Shown: positions 33,569-41,853 of the stretch, piece by piece | Layout: every line of letters begins with the position of its first letter | Position numbering within the stretch: the stretch's first letter is position 1 | Assembly (NCBI RefSeq): GCF_000379465.1 | Contig: NZ_KB905398.1 | Span: forward strand, 1 to 64,000 | Source of the DNA: Sciscionella marina DSM 45152 | Lineage (GTDB): Bacteria; Actinomycetota; Actinomycetes; Mycobacteriales; Pseudonocardiaceae | Direction of reading: 5' to 3' | Length of the DNA stretch: 64,000 nt | The notes under the pieces: generated by a model | What the model was told of the DNA's origin: nothing | Database searches by the model: none | Seen by the model: the letters and a program-made list of their open reading frames with translations, nothing else | Made by a program: the position numbers and the translations under genes

Positions 33569-34784
33569 GGCGCTCAAGCCCCCGGAAGAAGTAGCTGGCG
33601 ATATAGGTGGGTTCGTAGCCGTCCGCCAACCGCAGTGTGGGCAGCCGGTCGAGCAGGGTCTCGATGGCCACACGTACCTCGGTGCGGGCCAGCTGGGATC
33701 CCGGACACTGGTGGATGCCGCTGCCGAAGGCCAGATGTTCCCGGACGTTGCCGCGGTCGAGATCGACCTCGTCGGGGTGGTCGAACTTGGTTTCGTCGCG
33801 GTTGGCCGAGCCGAACAGCAGCAGCAGTGCCGTGCCCTTGGGCAGGGTGACGCCGTCGAGTTCGACCTCGCGGGTGGTGACACGCATCAGTCCGCGGTGC
33901 GGCGCGTCGCGGCGCAGCGTCTCCTCGAGGATCTTGGGAAGGATTCCCCGGTCGGCTGCCGCCCGCTTCCACAGGTGCCGGTCGTCGTCGAGCATCAGCA
34001 GCAGGGCACTGGTCATCAGATCGCGGGTGGTGTCATGACCGGCGAAACGCAGGCCGCGGAACATGTAGTGCAGGTCGCCATGGCTGACCGGTGGGAAGTG
34101 GTCGCTGCCGTGGACGAGGTCTGACATGAAGTCCTCGCGTGGGTTGGCGCGGCGATCGGCGGCCATCTTCTCGACGTAGTCCTGGTAGTCGTGCAGGCGC
34201 CGGGCGGCCTCGACCTTCCCGTCGACGGGCGCGAGCGGGTTCATCAGCAGCATGTAGTCGTCGGTCCATGCCTGTACTCGGTCGACGTCCTCGGGCGGGA
34301 TACCGAAAACCAGGCTGACCACGAGCTGGACGAAGGGATCGGAGTACTGGCCGACCAGGTCCGCTCGTCGTTCGGGTACAACGGCGTCGATGAGCTCATT
34401 GGCGCGCCGTTGCATCGCGGGAAGCTGCCGGCGTACGCGGCGACCGGAAAAGGCGTGGTTGAGCACCTGCCGCAGCGGCGCGTGCTGGGGTTCGTCCGCG
34501 TTGACGACCGTGGACGCTTCCGGTAGCAGCCCGTCCAGGGCTTCCAGTACCTCGGGCGGGTTGGTCCACATCGTCGGGATGGCGTTGGCGGAGGAGAAGG
34601 TCTCCGGATCGTCGACGATGGCCCTGATGTCGTCGTAGCGGGTGACCATGTAGGCGTTCAGCGCGGGGCTGTAGGCCACCGGCTGCTCCGTGCGCGACCA
34701 GCGATAGAACAGGTGCGGGTCGGCGCGGTGGGGCGAGACCATCGGGTTGAATTCGGCGAGTCCCGCTGGCTGGGCGTTCGTCAC
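33552..34784 (-). CDS. Cytochrome P450 monooxygenase
   Basis: A 410-residue soluble bacterial P450. The I-helix oxygen-binding motif AGHDT is at 248-252, the K-helix ExxR at 288-291 (ETLR), and the haem loop FGSGIHQCPG places the thiolate at Cys360. It overlaps the PDR-type reductase gene by 17 bases, so the two are translated together and form a complete electron chain without a separate ferredoxin. It follows an AraC regulator and a catabolic operon on the same strand, so a catabolic hydroxylation or demethylation is more likely than antibiotic tailoring. The substrate cannot be read from sequence. Start ATG 34784 is preceded by AAAGGAGTGTGCTG. Confidence 0.96.
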   Translation of the reverse strand: MTNAQPAGLAEFNPMVSPHRADPHLFYRWSRTEQPVAYSPALNAYMVTRYDDIRAIVDDPETFSSANAIPTMWTNPPEVLEALDGLLPEASTVVNADEPQHAPLRQVLNHAFSGRRVRRQLPAMQRRANELIDAVVPERRADLVGQYSDPFVQLVVSLVFGIPPEDVDRVQAWTDDYMLLMNPLAPVDGKVEAARRLHDYQDYVEKMAADRRANPREDFMSDLVHGSDHFPPVSHGDLHYMFRGLRFAGHDTTRDLMTSALLLMLDDDRHLWKRAAADRGILPKILEETLRRDAPHRGLMRVTTREVELDGVTLPKGTALLLLFGSANRDETKFDHPDEVDLDRGNVREHLAFGSGIHQCPGSQLARTEVRVAIETLLDRLPTLRLADGYEPTYIASYFFRGLERLDIAW

Positions 34785-34891
34785 AGCACACTCCTTTGTG
34801 TCGTGTGTTCCAGACCCGGCCGACGGTAGGCAGCTATGCCGCTGCGGGCTATGCGCTCGACGTAGCGGATATCCGCCCCGCGCACGCAGTC

Positions 34892-35893
34892 TCAGCGTGA
34901 CTGGTCGTGCAGGGTGGCGACCGGGAGGTCACCGAACCGACGGCGGTAGTCGCGGGCGAATCGGCCCAGGTGGTGGAAGCCCCAGCGGGTGGCGATTTCG
35001 GTGACGGTGCGATGCGCGGGATCGGCGTTGACCAGGTCTCGGTGCGCGGATTCCAAGGCACGTGCGCGCCGGTACGCGGTCGGGCTGAGGCCGAGCTCGC
35101 GGGCGAACGCGTTTTGCAGGGCGCGCACGCTCACGCCGCAGACCCTCGCCAGTGCCAGTACATCCACCGGTTCGTCGAGGTGCTCCTCGATGAACCGGAC
35201 GGCCGTGCGCACCACGCGGCTGGTGGCGATCGGTCGTTCCGCGTCGAGTTCGTCGCGATACTCGTGCCGCGCGGTGTGCAGGAATGAGGTCAACAGCGTC
35301 CTTGTCAGCGAGTCGGCGATCCGCCGGCAGCGTTGCGGTGGGAGTGTGCTGCCGAGATCGAACACGGACTGCGCGAGACCGACCCAGGAACGAGCCGCGG
35401 CATCACTCAGATCGAGGGCGTGCTCGAACGCGATGGAACCTCGCAGGGGCCGATTCAACAGCTCGGTCAGATCGCGTTCGAGCACTTCGCGACTGAAGCG
35501 GATCCCGATCTGGGCGCACCCGGCGTTCCACCGGTCGATGACCGAGGGCAGATCCGGTGTGTAGACCGCGGCGGTGGAGGGCGACGCGATCAGCCGCTGA
35601 TCGCCGCAGCGGGTATCGACGCGTCCGGACAGGGGGATGTTGACCTGGTACCCGGTTTCCAACCGGCCACAGTCCAGTCGGACCGCTGCCCCATACTCGA
35701 TCGCACCGACGGTCATCTCGGGCCCGAACTCGCAGGCGCGCAGCCGCATTCCGACCGACTCACGGCCGTCCTGGTCGACCGGTATGAGGTGATGCGGGAA
35801 GAACGCGCGTTCGCCGATCGAGCGAGCACGATCGAGGTCACCGGTCGAGACGACCAGCCACTGCACACCACTGCGTTGTGGTTCTCGGCGCAT
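34892..35893 (-). CDS. AraC-family transcriptional regulator
   Basis: A 333-residue regulator. Residues 1-210 resemble the AraC-binding-like ligand domain (VNIPLSGRVD, AAVYTPDLP). The two C-terminal helix-turn-helix units (about 225-325) include DVLALARVCGVSVRALQNAF and VTEIATRWGFHHLGRFARDYRRRFG, the AraC signature. It sits 107 bases upstream of the P450 start on the same strand and 124 bases after the aldehyde dehydrogenase, so it probably controls the P450-reductase pair and may read through from the catabolic operon. Confidence 0.95.
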   Translation of the reverse strand: MRREPQRSGVQWLVVSTGDLDRARSIGERAFFPHHLIPVDQDGRESVGMRLRACEFGPEMTVGAIEYGAAVRLDCGRLETGYQVNIPLSGRVDTRCGDQRLIASPSTAAVYTPDLPSVIDRWNAGCAQIGIRFSREVLERDLTELLNRPLRGSIAFEHALDLSDAAARSWVGLAQSVFDLGSTLPPQRCRRIADSLTRTLLTSFLHTARHEYRDELDAERPIATSRVVRTAVRFIEEHLDEPVDVLALARVCGVSVRALQNAFARELGLSPTAYRRARALESAHRDLVNADPAHRTVTEIATRWGFHHLGRFARDYRRRFGDLPVATLHDQSR

Positions 35894-36017
35894 AACTACG
35901 AATCCCTGGGTCGGCGCCTTTCAGGTAGATCGGCCGGAGCCCGGCCAGTCAGACACGGTTTCTCTCCATCCCTGTGGGCGGTTCACCGAAAGTCCGGGGG
36001 TGTTGTTGGTGTTCCGA

Positions 36018-37502
36018 TCACCAGGCCACGGCCAGGTATTGGGTTTCGGTGTAGTCGAGTACTCCTTCGTGTCCGCCCTCGCGTCCAAGCCCGCTTTGTT
36101 TCGCTCCCCCGAACGGTGCGGCCGGGTCCGACAGCAGGCCACGATTGATACCCACCATGCCGGTTTCGAGTCGTTGTCCCAACCTGATGGCTTTGCTGAC
36201 GTCGCGCGCGTACACGTAGGAGGCGAGGCCGTATTCGGTGTCGTTGGCTTGAGTGACCGCGTCGCGTTCGTTGGTGAAGCGCACGATCGGGGCGACCGGA
36301 CCGAAGATCTCGGTGTGCAGGATGGCCGCGTCGGTGGGTACGTGGTCCAGGATCGTCGGGGCGATGTACCAGCCTTTGCCCTGGTTCTCGGTTTCGCCGG
36401 TCACCAGGGTGGCGCCGGCGGCCAGTGTCGAGTCCACGAGCGCGCGGATGTTGTCGCGTGCCCGTTTGTCGATGAGTGGTCCGAAGTCGGTGTATTCGTC
36501 CAGGCCGGGGCCGATGACGAGGTCTTGCAGCCGCCGCGCCAGTCCGGCGACGAACTCGTCGGCGATGTCGTCGTGCACGTAGAACCGGTTGGCCGCGGTG
36601 CAGGCCTGCCCGCCGTTGCGCATTTTCGCGATCATCGCGCCATCGAGGGCCGCGTCGAGGTCCGCGTCGGCGCAGACGATGAACGGGGCATTGCCACCCA
36701 GTTCCATCGACGAGGCGAGTACGCGGTCGGCGGCCTGGGCCAGCAGGCGGCGCCCCACGGCGGTGGATCCGGTGAACGAGATCTTCCGTACCCGGGCGTC
36801 GTCGAGCAGTGCCGACACCACTGGTCCGGGGTCGCTGGTGGGGATCACGTTGACCACCCCGGGTGGCGCGCCAGCACGCTCGAGCAGGCAGGCCAGCGCC
36901 AGTGCCGTCAGCGGGGTCTGCGCCGCGGGTTTGAGCACGGCGGTGCATCCGGCCGCCAAGGCGGGGCCGATCTTGCGGGTCGCCATGGCCGCGGGAAAAT
37001 TCCAGGGGGTGATCAGCGCGGCGACACCGACGGGGTTGAGCGCGGTGACCAGGTGGTTGCCGCCGCCGGGAGCTGGTCCGATCGTCCCGGTCAGACGAAC
37101 CGCTTCCTCGGAGTACCAGCGGAAGAACTCGGCGGCGTAGGTGACCTCGGCGCGGGCATCGGCGATGGCCTTGCCGTTCTCCCAGCTGATGAGGGCGGCT
37201 AGCTCATCGCGGTGTTGCTGCATGAGCTCGTAGGCGGCGCGCAGCACCTCGGCGCGGGCCCGGGGCGGGCGCTGAGCCCAGGTGGGCAGGGCGGCCGCCG
37301 CCGCGTCCACCGCCTTTCTCGCCTCGCCCGGGGTCACCGCGGACACCGTCGTGATCGTCTCGTCGGTCGCGGGGTCGAGGACGTCGAACGAGCCGGCACC
37401 GGCTGTCGCGCGCCATTCGTTGTCGATCCAGGCGCCGAGCGGGCGATGCGGCGACAGAAAGGTGTCTACCGCGTTGCGGGCGTGTTCGCGGTTGTCGGTC
37501 AT
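36018..37502 (-). CDS. NAD(P)-dependent aldehyde dehydrogenase (succinate-semialdehyde dehydrogenase-like)
   Basis: A 494-residue ALDH that oxidises an aldehyde to an acid. PWNFPAAMATRKIGPALAAG and FTGSTAVGRRL (cofactor domain), the general base Glu in ELGGN and the catalytic Cys in NGGQACTAANR are all present, as is the C-terminal PFGGAKQSGLGREGG. The overall pattern is closest to GabD-like semialdehyde dehydrogenases. The ATG overlaps the crotonase stop (ATGA), so they are coupled. Its place at the end of the transketolase/crotonase operon suggests it removes a short aldehyde produced by that pathway. Confidence 0.95.
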   Translation of the reverse strand: MTDNREHARNAVDTFLSPHRPLGAWIDNEWRATAGAGSFDVLDPATDETITTVSAVTPGEARKAVDAAAAALPTWAQRPPRARAEVLRAAYELMQQHRDELAALISWENGKAIADARAEVTYAAEFFRWYSEEAVRLTGTIGPAPGGGNHLVTALNPVGVAALITPWNFPAAMATRKIGPALAAGCTAVLKPAAQTPLTALALACLLERAGAPPGVVNVIPTSDPGPVVSALLDDARVRKISFTGSTAVGRRLLAQAADRVLASSMELGGNAPFIVCADADLDAALDGAMIAKMRNGGQACTAANRFYVHDDIADEFVAGLARRLQDLVIGPGLDEYTDFGPLIDKRARDNIRALVDSTLAAGATLVTGETENQGKGWYIAPTILDHVPTDAAILHTEIFGPVAPIVRFTNERDAVTQANDTEYGLASYVYARDVSKAIRLGQRLETGMVGINRGLLSDPAAPFGGAKQSGLGREGGHEGVLDYTETQYLAVAW

Positions 37503-38206
37503 TTCCCGAACATCTCCACGAACGCGTCCGCCCCCTGGCGCAGCGCCTGCTCGTAGGGTTCCTCGCGGCTGGCGAGGAACAGTGAGCGCCCGGCCAGCGC
37601 GGCCTGGCCGCCGCCTTGGGCGAGTTCGGCGTAGTGATGGACACGGTCGGCCAGATGCCCGGCGGGGACAACCTCGTCGACGATGCCGAGTTCATGGGCG
37701 CGGCGCGCGCCGAAGGGTTGCCCGGTCAGGGCGTTGGTCAGCGCGGCCTTGATCGGGACTCGGCGGGCCACCGGGCCCTGCGCGATCATCGGCCACGTGC
37801 CGAGGGTGGCCTCGATGGTACCGAGCCTGCAGCCCTCGACCGCGATGACGATGTCCGCGCTGCACACCAGTCCGAACCCGCCGGCCAGTGCGTCACCGTT
37901 GACCGCGGCCAGGATTGGTTTGCGCGCTCGCGGAAAGTGCGCGAACAGCTCGACCGCCGCGTCGGCAAACTCGCGGGCCGTTCCGGTTTCGCGCAGTTTC
38001 GGCCCGTCGGCGCCGCCGCAGAAGAACTCGCCGGCTCCGGTGAGCACGAGCGCGCCGACCGAGTCGTCGCCGTCGAGCTCGACCAGCGTGGTGTGCAGTT
38101 GAACGGTCAGGTCGGTGTCGAGGAGGTTCTTCGGCGGGCGGTTGAGCCGGATCCAGGCGACGCGGCCGCTGCGTTCGATCTCGACCAAGGGGCGTGTGGT
38201 GGTCAT
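37499..38206 (-). CDS. Enoyl-CoA hydratase/isomerase family protein (crotonase)
   Basis: A 235-residue crotonase-fold protein. The oxyanion-hole segments are ADGPKLRE and LAGGFGLVCSADI; one acidic residue remains in IEATLG, but the other usual Glu (GGGxEL) is replaced (GGFGL). Single-Glu crotonases act as isomerases, hydrolases or C-C lyases as well as hydratases, so the reaction is open. Start is ATG 38206, overlapping the stop of the Dabb gene by four bases; the longer frame to 38557 just reads through that gene in another phase. The 3' end overlaps the aldehyde dehydrogenase start. Confidence 0.92.
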   Translation of the reverse strand: MTTTRPLVEIERSGRVAWIRLNRPPKNLLDTDLTVQLHTTLVELDGDDSVGALVLTGAGEFFCGGADGPKLRETGTAREFADAAVELFAHFPRARKPILAAVNGDALAGGFGLVCSADIVIAVEGCRLGTIEATLGTWPMIAQGPVARRVPIKAALTNALTGQPFGARRAHELGIVDEVVPAGHLADRVHHYAELAQGGGQAALAGRSLFLASREEPYEQALRQGADAFVEMFGK

Positions 38207-38538
38207 ACCGCGTGTTCCTTTCGGCCGGTGATGGTGGCTTCTGGGACGTAGTCCAGGGCGAATCGCTCCTCGCACAGCTCGTCGAGCCGTTCGAGCAGCC
38301 GAAGGTGGGCCGGGTGGTTCCAGTACTGGTCCTGGAAAGCAGTTTCCGAGCTCAGACGGGCCAGGCAGGCGTGGGTGAAACCACGCTGCAACCCACTGGG
38401 GTTGAGGTTCTGCCCGAAGGTCAGCTCGAGCAGGCCGGGCAGGCTCCCATGGACCCCCGCGCCGAACTCGGATAGGGCCTGGGCCAGATCTTCGATGCGC
38501 CCGGGTTTCGGTTTGAAGACCACATAGTGTTCGAACAT
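38203..38538 (-). CDS. Dabb (stress-responsive A/B barrel) domain protein
   Basis: A 111-residue dimeric alpha/beta-barrel type protein: it starts FEHYVVFKPKPG, has PGLLELTFGQN and ends its barrel at CEERFALDYV. Dabb proteins in catabolic and biosynthetic operons range from small enzymes (cyclases, decarboxylases) to proteins without a known reaction. It is coupled by four-base overlap to the crotonase and lies 15 bases after the dehydrogenase gene. No catalytic residues can be assigned with confidence. Confidence 0.88.
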   Translation of the reverse strand: MFEHYVVFKPKPGRIEDLAQALSEFGAGVHGSLPGLLELTFGQNLNPSGLQRGFTHACLARLSSETAFQDQYWNHPAHLRLLERLDELCEERFALDYVPEATITGRKEHAV

Positions 38539-38553
38539 CGCTCAGGACTCCTT

Positions 38554-39462
38554 TCACGCCTCGCGTGCGGGCAGATCGGACACGAGGGCTTGCAACTCAT
38601 ACAGCGCGGAGAAGTCGTCCTGGCCGTGGCCCAGCCCGATACAGGACTGGATCAGTTCTCGGGTCACCGCGGCCAGTGGCAGCGGTACACCGAGCTCGCG
38701 TGCCTGCTCGAGGCCGAGGTCGAAGTCCTTGCGCAGCAACGTGGTGGTGAACGTGGGCGGCTGGTAGTCGCGGCTGATCAACGGTCCGGACTTGGCGGTG
38801 ATGAACTTCGAGGACAGCACCGTGTTCCCGAGGAACTCGAAAAAGGCCTCGCGTTCGATGCCCGCCTTGTCCATCAGCGCCAGCACCTCGCCCAGGGATT
38901 GGGTGATCAAGCCGAGCAGCAGGTTGTGACCGAGCTTCGCCAGCCGCGCGACCTCCCCCTGTCCGGCATACACGGCGGCACGGGCGATGGTCTCCAGCAA
39001 CGTGGACACGCGATCGAAGGATTCCCGCGGGCCGGAGGCGACGACACACGCGCCGCCGGCAGCGACCACGTCGGGGTTGCCACTGATCGGCGCGGCCACG
39101 AAATTCCACCCGGCCTGCTCTGCCGCGTCCCGGGTTTCGGCCGAAGCCTGCGGTGAAACGGTCGAGCAGTCGACGATCGTGCGGTCCGGGCCGGTGCCAC
39201 CCCCGGAGAACAGGCCCCCGGGGCCCGTGGTGACCGCCAGCAGGTCGGCAGGGCCGGAGACCGTGATGAACACGACCTCGCAGTCGGCCAACTCCGCCGG
39301 AGTACCGACGGGATTCACGTGGTCGGTTCGCCACTGGGCGATCTTCGATGGTGTCCGGTTGTAGGCGGCGATGGTGTGACCGGCGTCGATCAGGCGATCG
39401 GCCATCCGAGTACCCATGCGGCCGAGGCCGATCCAGCCGATGTGCGGGCGTGATGAGGACAT
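38554..39462 (-). CDS. Beta-hydroxyacid dehydrogenase (3-hydroxyisobutyrate/tartronate-semialdehyde reductase family)
   Basis: A 302-residue NAD(P)-dependent dehydrogenase. The Rossmann motif GWIGLGRMGTRMA (9-21) is followed by AYNRTPSK, where Arg suggests NADPH preference, the substrate-binding loop APISGN, and the catalytic Lys in ARLAKLGHNLLLG. It interconverts a beta-hydroxyacid and a semialdehyde, or reduces an imine in divergent members. The ATG overlaps the M24 gene stop (TGATG). Together with the aldehyde dehydrogenase it suggests a pathway running through a hydroxyacid/semialdehyde intermediate. Confidence 0.93.
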   Translation of the reverse strand: MSSSRPHIGWIGLGRMGTRMADRLIDAGHTIAAYNRTPSKIAQWRTDHVNPVGTPAELADCEVVFITVSGPADLLAVTTGPGGLFSGGGTGPDRTIVDCSTVSPQASAETRDAAEQAGWNFVAAPISGNPDVVAAGGACVVASGPRESFDRVSTLLETIARAAVYAGQGEVARLAKLGHNLLLGLITQSLGEVLALMDKAGIEREAFFEFLGNTVLSSKFITAKSGPLISRDYQPPTFTTTLLRKDFDLGLEQARELGVPLPLAAVTRELIQSCIGLGHGQDDFSALYELQALVSDLPAREA

Positions 39463-40823
39463 CAGGCTCCCTTCGGCTCGGCCGCCACGGCCCCATTACC
39501 CGTGGAGTGCGCGGGCACGACGTTGCCGGTCGGCACGGTCGAGGTGTTGAACGAGAACCCGTTCCAATAGCGGGTGCCCGCGACCAGCAGTTCGTCGGCG
39601 GGGAATCGTGTGATCACGCGGGCGCCGTCGGCGGTCACGACGACTTCCTCCTCGATGCGCGCCGCGGACGAGCCGTCCGGGGTCGGCCAGTAGGTCTCCA
39701 GCGCGAAGACCATCCCCTCTTCGATGTCGACGGGATGGTCGAGCGAGTGGTAGCGGCTGATCAACGGCTGCTCCCAGACCGAGAGGCCGACGCCGTGGCA
39801 GTACTGCAGCCCGAACGCCTCTTCCTCGCTGGCATACCCGAGATCCTTCGCAGACGGCAGCGCTCGCGCCACGTCGGCGCTCGTCGCGCCGGGGCGCACC
39901 GCTGCGATCGCGTTGTCGATCGCCTCGCGGGCCTTGCCGTAGGCGTCGCGCTGGGCGCTGCTGGCGCTGCCCACGTTCAAGGTTCGGTAATAGCAGGTGC
40001 GGTAGCCGTTGAACGAGTGGATGATGTCGAAGTAGGCGGTATCGCCGGGCCGAGTCAGCCGGTCGGAGAACACGTGCGGGTGCGGGCTGCACCGTTCACC
40101 CGAGATCGCGTTGACCGCTTCGACCTCTTCGGAACCGAGTTCGTAGAGCACCCGGTTGACCAGCGCGACGCACTCGTTCTCGCGGGTACCGACGTGCAGG
40201 TTGCGGTAGAGCTCGTCGTAGGCGGCATCGACCATCCCGGCCGAATGGTCCAGCAGGGCGATCTCGTCGACGGTCTTGATCCGCCGTGCCCGCTGCATCA
40301 GCTCCTGGCCGTTGACGATGTGCAGACCCTCCGCTTCCAAGGCGCGCAGCACCGGAATTTCGACCACGTCGACACCGATCGACTCGCCGGACAGACCGGC
40401 ATCGCGCAGCAGTTGGGCGATGCGGTGGGCGTTGCCGCGTTCCACACCGACGTCCTCGGGGATCGAACCCCGCCAACTCGAGATCCCGGCCTGCCAGCTG
40501 TCGGGACCGAACCAGGGCGCGTGTGCCTTGTGCTGGCGAGCCGCGGAACCGATATCCCACAGGATCGGGTCCCGATCACGCATCACCAGCGCGCACCGGA
40601 ACAGTTTGTCCCGTGCCCAGTTGCCGATGTAGGTGGCGGTGGTGTAGCGGATGTTGTTCATGTCGAACAGCACCAGCGCGCCGATATCGGAGTCGCGCAG
40701 CTGCCGTTGGACGCGTTCGAAGCGTTGGGTGCGCAGCCGGGTGAAATCGACCCGCTGTTCCCAGTCCACGGCCATGACCGCACCCGGCGAGGCCACCGGC
40801 GTGTCGTTGTTCAGAATGCCCAT
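39462..40823 (-). CDS. M24-family 'pita-bread' protein with degenerate metal site (DddP/creatinase-like branch)
   Basis: A 453-residue member of the M24B superfamily with a creatinase-type N-terminal domain (about 20-185) and a C-terminal pita-bread domain. Aligning the usual five metal ligands by motif: Asp266 (FDII), His343 (CHGVGL), Glu376 (LETYW) and Glu391 (RIEEE) are present, but the second Asp of the normal SDxTRT motif is replaced by Cys277 in GYRTCYYRT, and the following HE histidine is Trp350. So ordinary Xaa-Pro aminopeptidase activity is doubtful. It is distantly like the DMSP lyase DddP, but DddP's paired aspartates are missing too. Start ATG 40823; MAVDWEQ (about residue 18) is an alternative. 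It lies in the middle of the catabolic operon. Confidence 0.88.
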   Translation of the reverse strand: MGILNNDTPVASPGAVMAVDWEQRVDFTRLRTQRFERVQRQLRDSDIGALVLFDMNNIRYTTATYIGNWARDKLFRCALVMRDRDPILWDIGSAARQHKAHAPWFGPDSWQAGISSWRGSIPEDVGVERGNAHRIAQLLRDAGLSGESIGVDVVEIPVLRALEAEGLHIVNGQELMQRARRIKTVDEIALLDHSAGMVDAAYDELYRNLHVGTRENECVALVNRVLYELGSEEVEAVNAISGERCSPHPHVFSDRLTRPGDTAYFDIIHSFNGYRTCYYRTLNVGSASSAQRDAYGKAREAIDNAIAAVRPGATSADVARALPSAKDLGYASEEEAFGLQYCHGVGLSVWEQPLISRYHSLDHPVDIEEGMVFALETYWPTPDGSSAARIEEEVVVTADGARVITRFPADELLVAGTRYWNGFSFNTSTVPTGNVVPAHSTGNGAVAAEPKGA

Positions 40824-40848
40824 CAGAGAACTCCCTTGTCCTTGCTCG

Positions 40849-41853
40849 TCACACCGGTGCGTACTCGCCCGCTTCGACGGGCGTGGCCGCGGCCGCGGGT
40901 GGTTCGTCGGTGCGGTCCAGCGCGTTCCAGGCGGCGTCGATGATGTGCTGTGTCGTCAGGCCATAGCGTTCGAACAGGTAGGGGCCGCTCAGCGCTCCTT
41001 CGGCGAAGGTGTCGCGCAATCCCACTCGCCGTAAGGTTCGTCCCAGCCCTGCCTCGGCGAGGGTCTCGGCGACCGCGGATCCGAGTCCGCCGATGATGCT
41101 GTGGTTCTCCGCTGTCACCACCGCACGCGCCGACCGGGCGACGCGCACAACCGTGTCGACGTCGAGTGGTTTGATCACCGGCACGTTCACCACGGCGACC
41201 CGCACACCACGGCCTCGCAGCGTCGAGGCGGCGGCCAGTGCGGCCGACAGCATCATGCCGTTGGTGAAGATCGCGACCTCGTCGCCCGTGGAGATCACCT
41301 GCGCCTGCTCCAGCGACACGCGCCGGTCCTCGTCGAAGATCACCGGGATCTCCCCACGCTTGAGGCGCAGATATACCGGGCCGGGATGATCGGCGATCAA
41401 CGGCACGATCTGTGTGATCTCCGCGGCGTCGGCCACGTCGATCACGGTCATGTTCGGCAGTGCCCGCATCAGGGCGATGTCCTCGATCGCCTGATGGCTG
41501 GGCCCGCCGGGACTGGAGATGCCGGGCATGAACCCGATCAGGCGCACCGGCAGGTTGGGATAGGCCACCGCGTTCACGATCTGATCCAACGGCCGTCGCG
41601 TGGCGAACACACCGAAGGTGTGCACGAACGGGTTCAGTCCTTCGCGGGCCATCGCTCCGGCCATGCCGATCATGTTCGCCTCGGCCATGCCCGCATGCAC
41701 GAATCGGTCCGGCAGCTCGTCGCGGAACAGATCGACCTCGCACTGCCGGGTCAGATCCCCGGACAAGCACACGACATCCTCGCGTTGTCGTGCCAACTCC
41801 ACAAGAGCACGGCCGTAGGGTTTCTGCACGGTCTGGTAGGGCGGTTCACGCAT
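40849..41853 (-). CDS. Split transketolase, C-terminal (pyrimidine/C-domain) subunit
   Basis: A 334-residue protein with the transketolase pyrimidine-binding domain (about 5-170) and C-terminal domain. HAGMAEANMIGMAGAMA carries the conserved Glu that activates thiamine diphosphate; FGVFATRRPLDQI and GGPSHQAIEDIALMR are typical. With its N-terminal partner it should form a two-subunit ThDP enzyme that transfers or releases a two-carbon ketol unit. The two genes overlap by eight bases. Such split transketolases occur in sugar and sulfosugar pathways and in uncharacterised catabolic operons; no sugar kinase or isomerase is nearby, so a non-sugar ketol substrate is possible. Confidence 0.93.
   Translation of the reverse strand: MREPPYQTVQKPYGRALVELARQREDVVCLSGDLTRQCEVDLFRDELPDRFVHAGMAEANMIGMAGAMAREGLNPFVHTFGVFATRRPLDQIVNAVAYPNLPVRLIGFMPGISSPGGPSHQAIEDIALMRALPNMTVIDVADAAEITQIVPLIADHPGPVYLRLKRGEIPVIFDEDRRVSLEQAQVISTGDEVAIFTNGMMLSAALAAASTLRGRGVRVAVVNVPVIKPLDVDTVVRVARSARAVVTAENHSIIGGLGSAVAETLAEAGLGRTLRRVGLRDTFAEGALSGPYLFERYGLTTQHIIDAAWNALDRTDEPPAAAATPVEAGEYAPV

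Noticed and set aside
33552-34784. Calling the P450 a GcoA-type aromatic O-demethylase
   Set aside because: The sequence around the I-helix, haem loop and N-terminus differs from GcoA as I remember it, and the reductase has a different domain order from GcoB.
38207-38557. N-terminal extension of the crotonase to 38557
   Set aside because: The extra residues are another frame of the Dabb gene; the true start at 38206 overlaps the Dabb stop by four bases.
39462-40823. Assigning the M24 protein as DMSP lyase DddP
   Set aside because: The paired aspartates and the Asp six residues after the metal His of DddP are not present here; only distant superfamily similarity remains.
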